From an uncultured Ilumatobacter sp. (GTDB taxonomy: Bacteria > Actinomycetota > Acidimicrobiia > Acidimicrobiales > Ilumatobacteraceae): a stretch of 20,821 nt of DNA. The notes under the pieces are model-generated. The model did not search any database. It saw only the letters and a program-made list of their open reading frames with translations, and was not told the origin of the DNA. Each line of letters starts with the position of its first letter. Position 1 is the stretch's first letter. Shown here in pieces: positions 6,213 to 13,452 of the stretch. The stretch spans positions 1 through 20,821 of the forward strand of contig CALICC010000272.1 of NCBI GenBank assembly GCA_938049325.1, given 5' to 3'. The translations under genes were made by a program, and so were the position numbers.

Positions 6213-7115
6213 ATGAACCACCTTCCCTCCCCCGACGGCATCGCCGAACCGGATCCGACGACCGCACCAGTGCCACGTCGTCGACTCGCCCTGGCCGCAG
6301 CCCTCGCCACGACGCTGGGCATCGGCGGTGTCATCGCCGGCTCTCAACTGGCAGGCGCGACTGACGACGAGACGCCCACGACCACCGTTGCCCAGGACTC
6401 CACCGTCCCGACCACCGCTGCACCCGACGCTGACACGCCCTCCACCGACGACGTCCCGACCCACGACGACACGGCCGAGCACGACTCAGACGACGCTGAA
6501 CAGCACGATCACTCCGACGACGACTTCGATGCCGCATTCGACGAGTTCGATGCGTGCTTGGCCGAACAACTGCCCGACATCTTCGGCGAGGACTCGGACT
6601 TCGGTAACGGCACCGGTTCGGTGACGCTCGTCGTCGAAGGCCCTGACGGCGAACCCGAGTGGACCGTGCTGGAGATCGGCGACGGCGACGGATCGATCGT
6701 CATCGAGCAGACGGACGGCGAGATCGAGCTCTCCACCGACGGCGATGTCGACGTGATCGACATGGCCGACATCGACGAGCAGACCGAAGCGTTGGAGGCT
6801 GCTCACGAAGCGTGCGCCGACCTGCTCCCCGACCTCTCGAACTTCGACGACCTGGGCGACTTCGTTGACTTCGACGACTTCGACTTCGGCGACTTCGAGG
6901 ACATCGACCTCGACGACCTTGCCGACCTCAAGGAGCGCGACTTCGAGGACTTCGACTTCGGTGACTTCGGCGAGTTCGACCTGGGCGATCTCAACCTCGA
7001 GGACCTGGATCTCAGCGACTTCGACCTGAGCGATCTCAACCTGGGCGACATCATGATGAACGTCGCCGACGATGACGGCCCCGAAGAGTCACACACCGAG
7101 AGCGACGAGGACTGA
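6213..7115 (+). CDS. Highly acidic secreted or membrane-anchored protein with Phe/Leu-Asp pentad repeats
   Basis: This encodes 300 residues. The N-terminus has PRRRLALAAALATTLGIGG (about 21-39), an Arg-rich start plus hydrophobic stretch that could be a signal peptide (possibly Tat-type) or an anchor. Residues 50-105 are a Thr/Pro/Asp/His-rich spacer. Residues 106-205 form a probable small domain bounded by Cys114 and Cys201, with a glycine/acid-rich beta part (VTLVVEGPDGEPEWTVLEIGDGDG). Residues about 211-280 repeat a five-residue pattern F/L-x-F/L-x-x, for example LDLSD-FDLSD-LNLGD. The spacing resembles pentapeptide-repeat proteins, but the usual small residue is replaced by Phe or Leu. 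The start at 6213 is supported by AAAGGG 7 nt upstream. The gene follows the kinase and has its own candidate regulator box. I recognise no family; calcium or cation binding is a guess from charge. Confidence 0.8.
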   Translation: MNHLPSPDGIAEPDPTTAPVPRRRLALAAALATTLGIGGVIAGSQLAGATDDETPTTTVAQDSTVPTTAAPDADTPSTDDVPTHDDTAEHDSDDAEQHDHSDDDFDAAFDEFDACLAEQLPDIFGEDSDFGNGTGSVTLVVEGPDGEPEWTVLEIGDGDGSIVIEQTDGEIELSTDGDVDVIDMADIDEQTEALEAAHEACADLLPDLSNFDDLGDFVDFDDFDFGDFEDIDLDDLADLKERDFEDFDFGDFGEFDLGDLNLEDLDLSDFDLSDLNLGDIMMNVADDDGPEESHTESDED

Positions 7116-7117
7116 GC

Positions 7118-8107
7118 TCAGCGCTTGCGGGCGAGCACCACGGCGAAGTCATCGGACGGGTCGGCAAACACGTGCCGCCCCGTCGCGTCTTGCTCGCCGA
7201 AACCGGCTTCCTCCAACTCGCTCAGGATGCTGGAGGGGGTGAACTTCGAAGAGATCTCGACGCGAATCTCCTCACCTGCCGCCATGTCGACATCGAGATC
7301 AAGCGCGTCGAGCCGCGCCGTCATCGGCTCGCAGGCTCGCAGGCGCATGTCGATTCGTTCTTGTCGGCCGTCCCAGAACGGCACGTATTCGAAGTTGCCG
7401 ACATCGATGTCACCGTCATAGGTGGCATTGATGTGGACGAGCGCATTGCGGATGAACGCTTCGGTGATGCCCTGATCGTCGTCGTACGCGGCGATCAGGC
7501 GGTCGATCGGCTTGAGTTGGTCGATTCCCAACAGCACCCAGTCGCCCGGTGCGAGCACGTCGGCGAGCGCACCGAGGAATGCGCGTCGTTCCTCCACGTA
7601 GAAGTTGCCGATCGTCCCACCCAAGAACAGCACCAGCCGCGGGCCGTTGGACGGCACCTCGGTGAGGCGATGCAAGTGGCGGGTGAAATCGCCGACGACC
7701 GGGTGGATCTCGATCGACGGGTGACGCTCGACCAACATGTCGGCGGCGTCGAGCAAGGTGGCCTCGCTCACGTCGAGCGGAACGAACCGCTCGATCAGCC
7801 CATGCGTGACGAATGCGTCGAGCATCGTCCGCGTCTTGTCACTCGTTCCGGAACCGAGCTCGACCACGGTCGTTGCCTCGGTGATCTCGGCGATCGCCGC
7901 CGAGTGTGACGCCAAGATCTGTCGTTCCGTTTCGGTCTGGTAGTACTCGGGAACCGACGTGATCTGTGAGAACAACTCACTGCCGCGGTCGTCGTACAGC
8001 CAGCGCGGCGGCAACGTTCGCGGGCGGCGCGTGAGCGCCTGACGCAGCTCGATTCCGACGCTGTCGAGCTCGGACGTGCGGTCGGTGGATGGGCGATGAG
8101 TGGCCAT
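7118..8107 (-). CDS. egtD: L-histidine N-alpha-methyltransferase (ergothioneine biosynthesis)
   Basis: This 329-residue protein is close to the usual EgtD length of about 320. EgtD trimethylates the alpha-amino group of histidine using three S-adenosylmethionine molecules to make hercynine. Visible signatures are LPPRWLYDDRGSELFSQIT and PEYYQTETERQIL (53-65) of the substrate-binding domain, ELGSGTSDKTRTMLD (83-97) as the SAM-binding loop, LVLFLGGTIGNF and LLGIDQLKP. The start MATHRPSTDRTSELDSVG is chosen by homology length; no Shine-Dalgarno sequence is visible. It lies 38 bp downstream of egtB on the same strand and is probably co-transcribed. Its 3' end converges on the acidic protein gene with only 2 bp between them. 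Confidence 0.95.
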   Translation of the reverse strand: MATHRPSTDRTSELDSVGIELRQALTRRPRTLPPRWLYDDRGSELFSQITSVPEYYQTETERQILASHSAAIAEITEATTVVELGSGTSDKTRTMLDAFVTHGLIERFVPLDVSEATLLDAADMLVERHPSIEIHPVVGDFTRHLHRLTEVPSNGPRLVLFLGGTIGNFYVEERRAFLGALADVLAPGDWVLLGIDQLKPIDRLIAAYDDDQGITEAFIRNALVHINATYDGDIDVGNFEYVPFWDGRQERIDMRLRACEPMTARLDALDLDVDMAAGEEIRVEISSKFTPSSILSELEEAGFGEQDATGRHVFADPSDDFAVVLARKR

Positions 8108-8145
8108 GGCGGGGCTTTCGGGGGTGGGTGAGCGGGATGAAGGAA

Positions 8146-9486
8146 TCAGGAAGCGTCGACGGCGAGACGGAGCCCGCCGAGGTGCCAACGCGTGTGCGGA
8201 TGGAAGAAGTTCCGATACGTCAGTCGTGCGTGACCGGGTGGGGTCAATGCGCCGCCGCCGCGCAACACCTGCTGGCCTGACATGAACTTGCCGTTGTATT
8301 CGCCGATCGCGCCGGCCGATGGCTGAAACCCGGGGAACGGCTCGTAGGCCGACGACGTCCACTCCCACGTGTCGCCGAAGAGTTGGCGGAGCCCACCATC
8401 GCTGCGGGTGCCGGCCGATGCCGGATGGAACGAAAACGTGTCGTTGCGCTCATCGAGGACGTTTGCCTCGGCGATCGCGCCGGGCGTTGCGCTCGCGGCG
8501 TGTTCCCACTCGAACTCGGTCGGCAATCGCGCTCCGGCCCACGTGGCGTACGCGTCCGCTTCGTAGTGAGAGATATGGCAGACCGGTTCGTGCGGGTCGA
8601 CATCACGCAAACCGGTCAACGTATGGATCCACCAGTCGTCGATCGCGTCGGGGTTCCGGCGCCAGTACAGCGGTGCGGACCACTCTTCGCTCTGACATCG
8701 ATACCAGCCGTCGGACTTCCACAGCTCAGGTCGGTGGTAGCCCCCATCGGTGATGAAGTCGATCCACTCACCGGCGGTGACGAGGCGATCGGCAAGCGCG
8801 AAGTCGTAGAGGCGCACTTCGTGGCGCGGGCCCTCGTGGTCGAACGAGAACCCGTTGCTACCCGCCACGCCGGCGTCGGTCGCGCCGATCTCGACGATTC
8901 CACCCGCAACATCGATGAACGACAGCGGTCCGATGTCGGGCGCCGCTGACACCGCTCGGTCGGCGTACGCCGGGCCGATCGCCGGGTTCATCGACAAGAC
9001 GTGTTTGATGTCGATCAGCAAGAGCTCTTGGTGCTGTTCTTCGTGATGTGTTCCCAACTCGACGATTGCGAGCTGCTCGTCGGTCATGCCTCGGCTGAAC
9101 TGTTCGGCGATCGCTTCGTCGACGGCACGCCGGTAATCGCCCACTTCAGCTGCCGACGGTCGGGTCACCAGACCGCGACTCGGGCGCGGATGACGCGCGC
9201 CGACCGCGTCGTAGTAGCTGTTGTAGAGAAACCGCTGCTCGGGTCGATTCCACGAGGTGGAGCCCGAACCGTCCGCGCCGAGCACGAACTCGGCAAAGAA
9301 CCACGTCGTGTGCGCCCGATGCCACTTGGTCGGGCTGACGTCGTCCATCGATTGGACCATTTGGTCCTCGGGCGACAGCGGTTCGGCGAGTCGTTCGGTT
9401 CGAGCTCGAACGTCCAGAAATCGTTGCGCCAGAAGGTCGGGATCGAGGCCGCCATCGATCGTCGTGGACATGGGTTGAGAAGCCAT
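8146..9486 (-). CDS. egtB: Ergothioneine biosynthesis protein EgtB (hercynine sulfoxide synthase)
   Basis: This encodes 446 residues. EgtB is a non-haem iron enzyme that joins hercynine to a thiol donor through an oxygen-dependent C-S bond and sulfoxidation. An N-terminal DinB-type bundle carries the iron ligands: WHRAHTTWFF (His59) and HHEEQHQE with the HX3HXE pattern (His148, His152). The C-terminal FGE-sulfatase/C-type-lectin-like domain shows GARLPTEFEWEHAA, LFGDTWEWTSSAYEPFPGF, MSGQQVLRGG and LTYRNFFHPHTRWHLGGLRLA. The donor may be gamma-glutamylcysteine or cysteine. No egtA or egtC is nearby, which leaves the cysteine-using type open. An alternative start is Met6 (9471). It is divergent from the LLM oxidoreductase gene and first in an egtB-egtD pair. 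Confidence 0.95.
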   Translation of the reverse strand: MASQPMSTTIDGGLDPDLLAQRFLDVRARTERLAEPLSPEDQMVQSMDDVSPTKWHRAHTTWFFAEFVLGADGSGSTSWNRPEQRFLYNSYYDAVGARHPRPSRGLVTRPSAAEVGDYRRAVDEAIAEQFSRGMTDEQLAIVELGTHHEEQHQELLLIDIKHVLSMNPAIGPAYADRAVSAAPDIGPLSFIDVAGGIVEIGATDAGVAGSNGFSFDHEGPRHEVRLYDFALADRLVTAGEWIDFITDGGYHRPELWKSDGWYRCQSEEWSAPLYWRRNPDAIDDWWIHTLTGLRDVDPHEPVCHISHYEADAYATWAGARLPTEFEWEHAASATPGAIAEANVLDERNDTFSFHPASAGTRSDGGLRQLFGDTWEWTSSAYEPFPGFQPSAGAIGEYNGKFMSGQQVLRGGGALTPPGHARLTYRNFFHPHTRWHLGGLRLAVDAS

Positions 9487-9584
9487 CCCTCAATACAACA
9501 CGCTGCTGCGCCGAAGTGTTCCGCAACAGCGGGTGAACTCTTGCGATGGGTGACCCCGGCCAGGCGCGAATCGGCAGCGATGGG

Positions 9585-9590
9585 TACGGT
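9585..9590 (+). promoter_or_regulatory. -10-like hexamer TACGGT before the LLM oxidoreductase gene
   Basis: TACGGT lies exactly 6 nt before the ATG at 9597, so transcription would begin at the start codon. The bases CAGGAG directly abut the ATG and are too close to act as a normal ribosome site. Confidence 0.5.
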
Positions 9591-9596
9591 CAGGAG

Positions 9597-10454
9597 ATGC
9601 ACATAGGCCTCGCCATTTTCCCCACCGATCAGACGATGCAGCCCGTCGAACTGGCCCGCGAGGCCGAGGCGAGAGGCTTCGAGTCGCTCTGGTTCACGGA
9701 GCATTCCCACATCCCGACATCGCGCGACACCCCGTGGGGTGGGGTCAAAGACGCTCCCCCACTGCCCGAGTTCTACGCCCGAACGCACGATCCGTTCGTC
9801 GCACTGGGCGCCTGCGCTGGCGCGACGACCACGATCAAGCTCGCAACGGGGATCTGCCTTGTGGCGCAACGCGACCCGATCCAGACAGCGAAAGAGGTCG
9901 CCAGCCTCGACCGCATCTCGGACGGCCGCTTCCTGTTCGGCATCGGATACGGCTGGAACAAAGAGGAGATGGCGCATCACGGCACCGCGTACGGCGACCG
10001 CCGAGCAATCTTGCGCGAGAACATGCTCGCAATGAAGGAACTGTGGACGAAGGATGAGGCGTCGTTTGCCGGCGAGCACGTGCAGTTCACTTCCAGCTGG
10101 TCGTGGCCCAAGCCGAGCCAAGCCGGAGGCCCACCGGTCATCTTGGGTGGCAGTGCCGGCCCGAAGACCGCCGCCCACATCGCCGAGTTCTGCGACGGCT
10201 GGATGCCGCTTGGTGGCCGCCACCCACTCGAGAACTGGAAGCTCGTCGTCGAAGCGTGCGCCGCGATCGGCCGCGACCCGGAGACGATCGAGCGCGGCAT
10301 GTTCTTCGCGCCACCCGATGAGGCCAAGCTCACCGAGCTCGCAGCTGCGGGATTCTCGCGTGCGGTGATCGGATTGCCGCAGGGCCCTCGCGATGAGGTG
10401 CTGGCCGCGCTCGACGACTGGGCACCCCTCGTGTCCACCCTTGCCACGAGCTGA
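9597..10454 (+). CDS. LLM class flavin/F420-dependent oxidoreductase (TIGR03619-like)
   Basis: This 285-residue TIM-barrel protein belongs to the bacterial-luciferase-like superfamily. It starts MHIGLAIFPTDQTMQP. It shows ESLWFTEHSHIPTSRDTPWGG, TIKLATGICLVAQRDPIQTAKEVASLDRISDGRFLFGIGYGWNKEEM, and PPVILGGSAGPKTAAHIAEFCDGWMP. These blocks are typical of actinobacterial F420-dependent oxidoreductases of the TIGR03619 group. The cofactor is probably F420 rather than FMN, but this is inferred from lineage. The substrate cannot be predicted. The frame is open a little further upstream (9546), but homology and the TACGGT hexamer 6 nt upstream support 9597. It shares a short divergent promoter region with egtB. 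Confidence 0.93.
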   Translation: MHIGLAIFPTDQTMQPVELAREAEARGFESLWFTEHSHIPTSRDTPWGGVKDAPPLPEFYARTHDPFVALGACAGATTTIKLATGICLVAQRDPIQTAKEVASLDRISDGRFLFGIGYGWNKEEMAHHGTAYGDRRAILRENMLAMKELWTKDEASFAGEHVQFTSSWSWPKPSQAGGPPVILGGSAGPKTAAHIAEFCDGWMPLGGRHPLENWKLVVEACAAIGRDPETIERGMFFAPPDEAKLTELAAAGFSRAVIGLPQGPRDEVLAALDDWAPLVSTLATS

Positions 10455-10495
10455 GCGCGTTCGTCCGGAACGCATCAAGCGACCTGAGACGGCTG

Positions 10496-10510
10496 GCACC
10501 GCGACGGTGC
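10496..10510 (+). terminator. Weak stem-loop after the LLM oxidoreductase gene
   Basis: GCACCG (10496-10501) pairs with CGGTGC (10505-10510) around CGA, 41 nt after the stop codon. It has no T tract. It is a possible terminator, with little else to support it. Confidence 0.3.
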
Positions 10511-10524
10511 GCCACGACGTGGCC

Positions 10525-10530
10525 TAGCCT
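10525..10530 (+). promoter_or_regulatory. -10-like hexamer TAGCCT before the helicase gene
   Basis: TAGCCT would start transcription near 10537, giving a 5' leader of about 54 nt. The ATG at 10591 is preceded by CCAAAGGGATCG with a usable AAAGGG ribosome site. Unlike many neighbours, this gene is therefore probably leadered. A leader is common for cold-responsive DEAD-box genes. Confidence 0.35.
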
Positions 10531-10590
10531 GGAACCGCTTCGAAACCACGGGGCACGAAACGGGGCAAACGCTCCAAAGGGATCGAAGCC

Positions 10591-12645
10591 ATGACTGACC
10601 ACACGAACAACCCCGACACGCCCATGCCCGAGCACGAGTCGGTCGACTTGGGCGCGCTGCCCGCTCCTGCCGCGACCGAGATCGTCGTCACCGAGCTCAC
10701 CGAGCCAGCACCGGTCGCCGACGTCGTCGCGATGGACAGCGCGGACGACAGCACCACTGACCGCACCGACGACAGCACCACGGAGATCCAGCAACCGCAG
10801 ATCGCCACAGCGCTCGCCGAAGCCCTCGATCAAGACGACGACGACAGCGGCGCCCCGACCGGCGGCGACGCCGCAGTAGCCGACGAGGAAGAGCAAGACG
10901 ACGACGAAGAGCAAGACGATGACGGTGTGATTCGCTTTGCCGACCTCGGGCTGTCCGACGAACTGCTCACCTCCCTCACCAAGCTCGGCTACGACACGCC
11001 GACGCCGATCCAGGCCGAATCGATTCCTCCGCTGCTCGATGGTTTCGATCTGCTCGGCCAAGCTGCGACGGGCACCGGCAAGACCGCGGCGTTCGCGCTG
11101 CCGATGCTCGATCGTGTGTCGGGGCGCAAGCGCTCCAAGCTGCCGTTCGGTCTCGTGCTCGTGCCGACCCGCGAACTCGCCAACCAGGTCGCCGAAGCAA
11201 TGAAGGAGTACGGCGCGAAGGGCGGGGTACGCATGGCAGCGCTCTTCGGTGGCACCAACATCGGGCCGCAGTTCAGCTTGCTTAACGCCGGCGTCGACAT
11301 CGTGATCGGTACCCCCGGACGCGTCCTCGACCATCTCAAGCGCGGTTCGCTCGACCTGTCGGGTTGCGGCATGGTCGTGCTCGACGAGGCCGACGAGATG
11401 CTCGACATGGGTTTTGCCGAAGACCTCGAGGCCATTCTCGACGCCGCCCCACCGGAGCGTCAGACCGTGCTGTTCTCCGCCACCATGCCGAACCGCATCG
11501 ACTCGATCGCGAACCGGCAGTTGAGTGATCCGGTTCGCATCAGCATCAAGCGCGCCACCGACACCGCCGGCACCATCCCGAAGGTCACCCAACGGGCGTT
11601 CCTCAGCCACCGCTCACATCGCGCTGCTGCACTCGGCCGCATCCTCGACATGGAGAGCCCCGAAGCAGCAATCGTCTTCTGCCGCACCCGTGGTGACGTC
11701 GACGAACTCGTCGACGTGATGAACGGTCGCGGCTACCGAGCCGAGGCACTGCACGGCGGCATGAGCCAAGATCAGCGCGACCGAGCGATGGGACGACTCA
11801 AGAGCGGGGTGGCCACACTGCTCATCGCCACCGACGTCGCGGCGCGCGGCATCGACGTCGATCACCTCAGCCACGTGGTCAACTTCGACATCCCGCAGAC
11901 CACCGAGGCCTACACACACCGCATCGGCCGCGTGGGCCGCGCCGGACGCGAAGGCATCGCCATCACACTCGGCGGACCGAAAGATCAGCGCCGAATCAAC
12001 AACATCGCGAAGTTCACCGGTCAGCACATCGCGATTGAGAAGGTCCCGACGGTCAACGACCTCACGGCACAGCGCATGAAGAAGACCGGCGCCGAGGTCG
12101 CCGCCAAGATCGGCGAAACGGCATCAGCCGATCTCTACCGCTCGATCGTCGAGGAGCTCACGGCCGACAACGACCCGATCGACGTCGCCATCGCCGCGGT
12201 CCGCCTCGCCCACGAAACGTCCGGCCGCACGACGAAGGAAGAAGAGATTCCCGACGTCAACGCTCGCCCGGAGCGCGGCAACAACCGCGACCGGAACGAT
12301 CGCAAGCCGCACCGCGGACAACGCGACGACCGAGGCGGTCGACACGATCGCGGCGGCAACGAGAACCGGGCGGTCCGCAACGCCGATGGGTCGCACCACG
12401 TCGAGGCCGGCTTCGTCAGCCTGCAGTTCAACCTCGGTCGGTCGGCCGGCGTCCGGCCCGGCGACCTCGTCGGTGCCATCGCCAACGAGGCGAACATGCG
12501 CGGCAGCGAGATCGGCGCCATCAAGATCAACGACAAGTCGGCGTTCGTGCAGGTCCCGGAAGGTGCGGCGAACAAGGTGCTGCGCAGCCTCGACGGCACG
12601 AAGATCCGCAACAAGCCCGTGCGGGTCCGCCGCGCCAACAACTGA
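10591..12645 (+). CDS. DEAD-box ATP-dependent RNA helicase with DbpA-type C-terminal RNA-binding domain (DeaD/CsdA-like)
   Basis: This encodes 684 residues. An acidic, low-complexity N-terminal extension covers 1-112 (QDDDDSGAP, DEEEQDDDEEQDDDG). The helicase core starts with a Q motif (FADLGLSDELLTSLTKLGYDTPTPIQ). Walker A is ATGTGKTA (159-166), Ia is VPTRELANQ, motif II is DEAD (265-268), motif III is SAT (296-298), motif V is ATDVAARGIDV (413-423) and motif VI is HRIGRVGRAGREG. A basic Arg/Gly/Asn-rich linker (about 556-600) leads to a DbpA/CsdA RNA-binding domain (607-682: FVSLQFNLGRSAGVRPGDLVGAI). The protein should unwind RNA during ribosome assembly, mRNA decay or cold growth. The acidic extension is longer than in E. 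coli DeaD. It is monocistronic with a leader and Shine-Dalgarno sequence. Confidence 0.97.
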   Translation: MTDHTNNPDTPMPEHESVDLGALPAPAATEIVVTELTEPAPVADVVAMDSADDSTTDRTDDSTTEIQQPQIATALAEALDQDDDDSGAPTGGDAAVADEEEQDDDEEQDDDGVIRFADLGLSDELLTSLTKLGYDTPTPIQAESIPPLLDGFDLLGQAATGTGKTAAFALPMLDRVSGRKRSKLPFGLVLVPTRELANQVAEAMKEYGAKGGVRMAALFGGTNIGPQFSLLNAGVDIVIGTPGRVLDHLKRGSLDLSGCGMVVLDEADEMLDMGFAEDLEAILDAAPPERQTVLFSATMPNRIDSIANRQLSDPVRISIKRATDTAGTIPKVTQRAFLSHRSHRAAALGRILDMESPEAAIVFCRTRGDVDELVDVMNGRGYRAEALHGGMSQDQRDRAMGRLKSGVATLLIATDVAARGIDVDHLSHVVNFDIPQTTEAYTHRIGRVGRAGREGIAITLGGPKDQRRINNIAKFTGQHIAIEKVPTVNDLTAQRMKKTGAEVAAKIGETASADLYRSIVEELTADNDPIDVAIAAVRLAHETSGRTTKEEEIPDVNARPERGNNRDRNDRKPHRGQRDDRGGRHDRGGNENRAVRNADGSHHVEAGFVSLQFNLGRSAGVRPGDLVGAIANEANMRGSEIGAIKINDKSAFVQVPEGAANKVLRSLDGTKIRNKPVRVRRANN

Positions 12646-12703
12646 CGCACCACTGCGGCGATTCACCGCCGCGTCCACGTCCGACAACCAACGACGTCGA
12701 TGG

Positions 12704-12709
12704 CATGAT
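12704..12709 (+). promoter_or_regulatory. -10-like hexamer CATGAT before the GFA-family gene
   Basis: CATGAT lies 7 nt before the ATG at 12717 and overlaps the alternative ATG at 12705. This supports the later start as a leaderless one. Confidence 0.35.
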
Positions 12710-12716
12710 CGCGGCC

Positions 12717-13121
12717 ATGAACGGACAGTGCTTGTGCGGTGGAGTGACCTGGTCGACGAGTGCAGGGCTGCGCGACGTGTGGGAGTGCCACTGTCGGCGC
12801 TGCACGCGCGTGACCGGCAACTACATGGCAGCAACGGCAGCACCGACCGATCAGCTCGAGATCGCCGGTGACTCGCTCGCGTGGTTCGCGCCAGACGACG
12901 ATCGGAACGTGGCGTATGGCTTCTGCAACCGATGCGGCTCGTCGCTGTTCTTTCGGTCCGGAACCGTCGATGGAACCAACGAGATCACGTCGATCTGCGC
13001 GGGTTCGATCGTCGGCCCGAGCGGTCTGCGCACGAGTGCGATCTGGTTCACCGACGACGCAGCCGACCACGTTCGAATCGACGAGTCGATCCCGACCTTC
13101 GCGACGCAGCCCGAGCTTTGA
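12717..13121 (+). CDS. GFA/CENP-V family zinc-binding protein
   Basis: This encodes 134 residues. The seven cysteines of the Gfa (glutathione-dependent formaldehyde-activating enzyme-like) fold are clear: Cys5 and Cys7 in NGQCLCGGV, Cys24, Cys26 and Cys29 in WECHCRRCTR, and Cys70 and Cys73 in GFCNRCGSSLFF. They should form one structural and one catalytic-type zinc site. Most family members have no proven formaldehyde activity, and actinobacteria use mycothiol rather than glutathione, so the name should not be taken as function. An ATG four codons upstream (12705) is possible, but the -10-like hexamer overlaps it. The gene stands alone between the helicase gene and the toxin-antitoxin pair. 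Confidence 0.9.
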   Translation: MNGQCLCGGVTWSTSAGLRDVWECHCRRCTRVTGNYMAATAAPTDQLEIAGDSLAWFAPDDDRNVAYGFCNRCGSSLFFRSGTVDGTNEITSICAGSIVGPSGLRTSAIWFTDDAADHVRIDESIPTFATQPEL

Positions 13122-13170
13122 CGGCCCCATGCCAGCGACGTCGACCTCGCGTTCTGATCGGCTCGCCCGA

Positions 13171-13212
13171 TTCGGAGGTGTCGATCGCGAGTGCCCTGAT
13201 CGTTCGGAGGTG
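13171..13212. repeat. Direct repeat TTCGGAGGTG upstream of the mazEF-like pair
   Basis: TTCGGAGGTG occurs at 13171-13180 and 13203-13212, 32 bp apart (three helical turns). CTGATCG lies upstream of each copy, at different distances. They sit about 35-75 bp before the -10-like hexamer at 13245 and could be operator sites for the antitoxin. Support is modest. Confidence 0.35.
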
Positions 13213-13244
13213 ACCGCTGAAATGGGCGCGGGCTGAACCGAGTG

Positions 13245-13250
13245 TATGCT
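13245..13250 (+). promoter_or_regulatory. -10-like hexamer TATGCT before the antitoxin gene
   Basis: TATGCT lies 7 nt before the ATG at 13258 and contains the alternative ATG at 13246. This favours the leaderless start at 13258. Confidence 0.45.
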
Positions 13251-13257
13251 GATCTGC

Positions 13258-13452
13258 ATGCAGAGCACGAGCGTTCGAATCGACATTTCGACACACGACG
13301 AGTTGAAGCGACTCGCTGCAGAGTTCGACACCACCGTCGGCAACACAGTGACGCTCGCGGTCCAAGCTCTTCGTCAGGACCGCATCGGACGTCAACTCAG
13401 TTCCGAACTCACCCGCGAGGAAACCGCTTGGCTCGATGCTGATCTCGGGTGA
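13258..13452 (+). CDS. Ribbon-helix-helix-type antitoxin of a MazEF-like pair
   Basis: This 64-residue protein begins MQSTSVRIDISTHDELKRLA. A short strand (SVRIDIS) followed by two helices (HDELKRLAAEF, TVGNTVTLAVQALRQDRIG) is the ribbon-helix-helix plan of DNA-binding antitoxins. The acidic C-terminal tail (SSELTREETAWLDADLG) would wrap the toxin. It should neutralise the downstream MazF-like toxin and repress the shared promoter. Its last 17 bp overlap the toxin gene, giving the usual tight coupling with antitoxin first. The start at 13258 is preferred over the ATG at 13246 because the -10-like TATGCT lies on the latter. Confidence 0.85.
   Translation: MQSTSVRIDISTHDELKRLAAEFDTTVGNTVTLAVQALRQDRIGRQLSSELTREETAWLDADLG

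Noticed and set aside
6840..7060. Repeated GACTTCGAC-type DNA as a non-coding satellite
   Set aside because: The repetition follows the codons of the Asp-Phe/Leu pentad protein and stays in frame throughout.
9165..10499. A 444-codon minus-strand frame opposite the LLM oxidoreductase gene
   Set aside because: It lies antisense to a clear TIM-barrel enzyme and runs into egtB out of frame. There is no recognisable domain or start signal.
10330..11610. A 426-codon minus-strand frame opposite the DEAD-box helicase gene
   Set aside because: It is antisense to the helicase core motifs, and its composition is typical of a complement-strand shadow.
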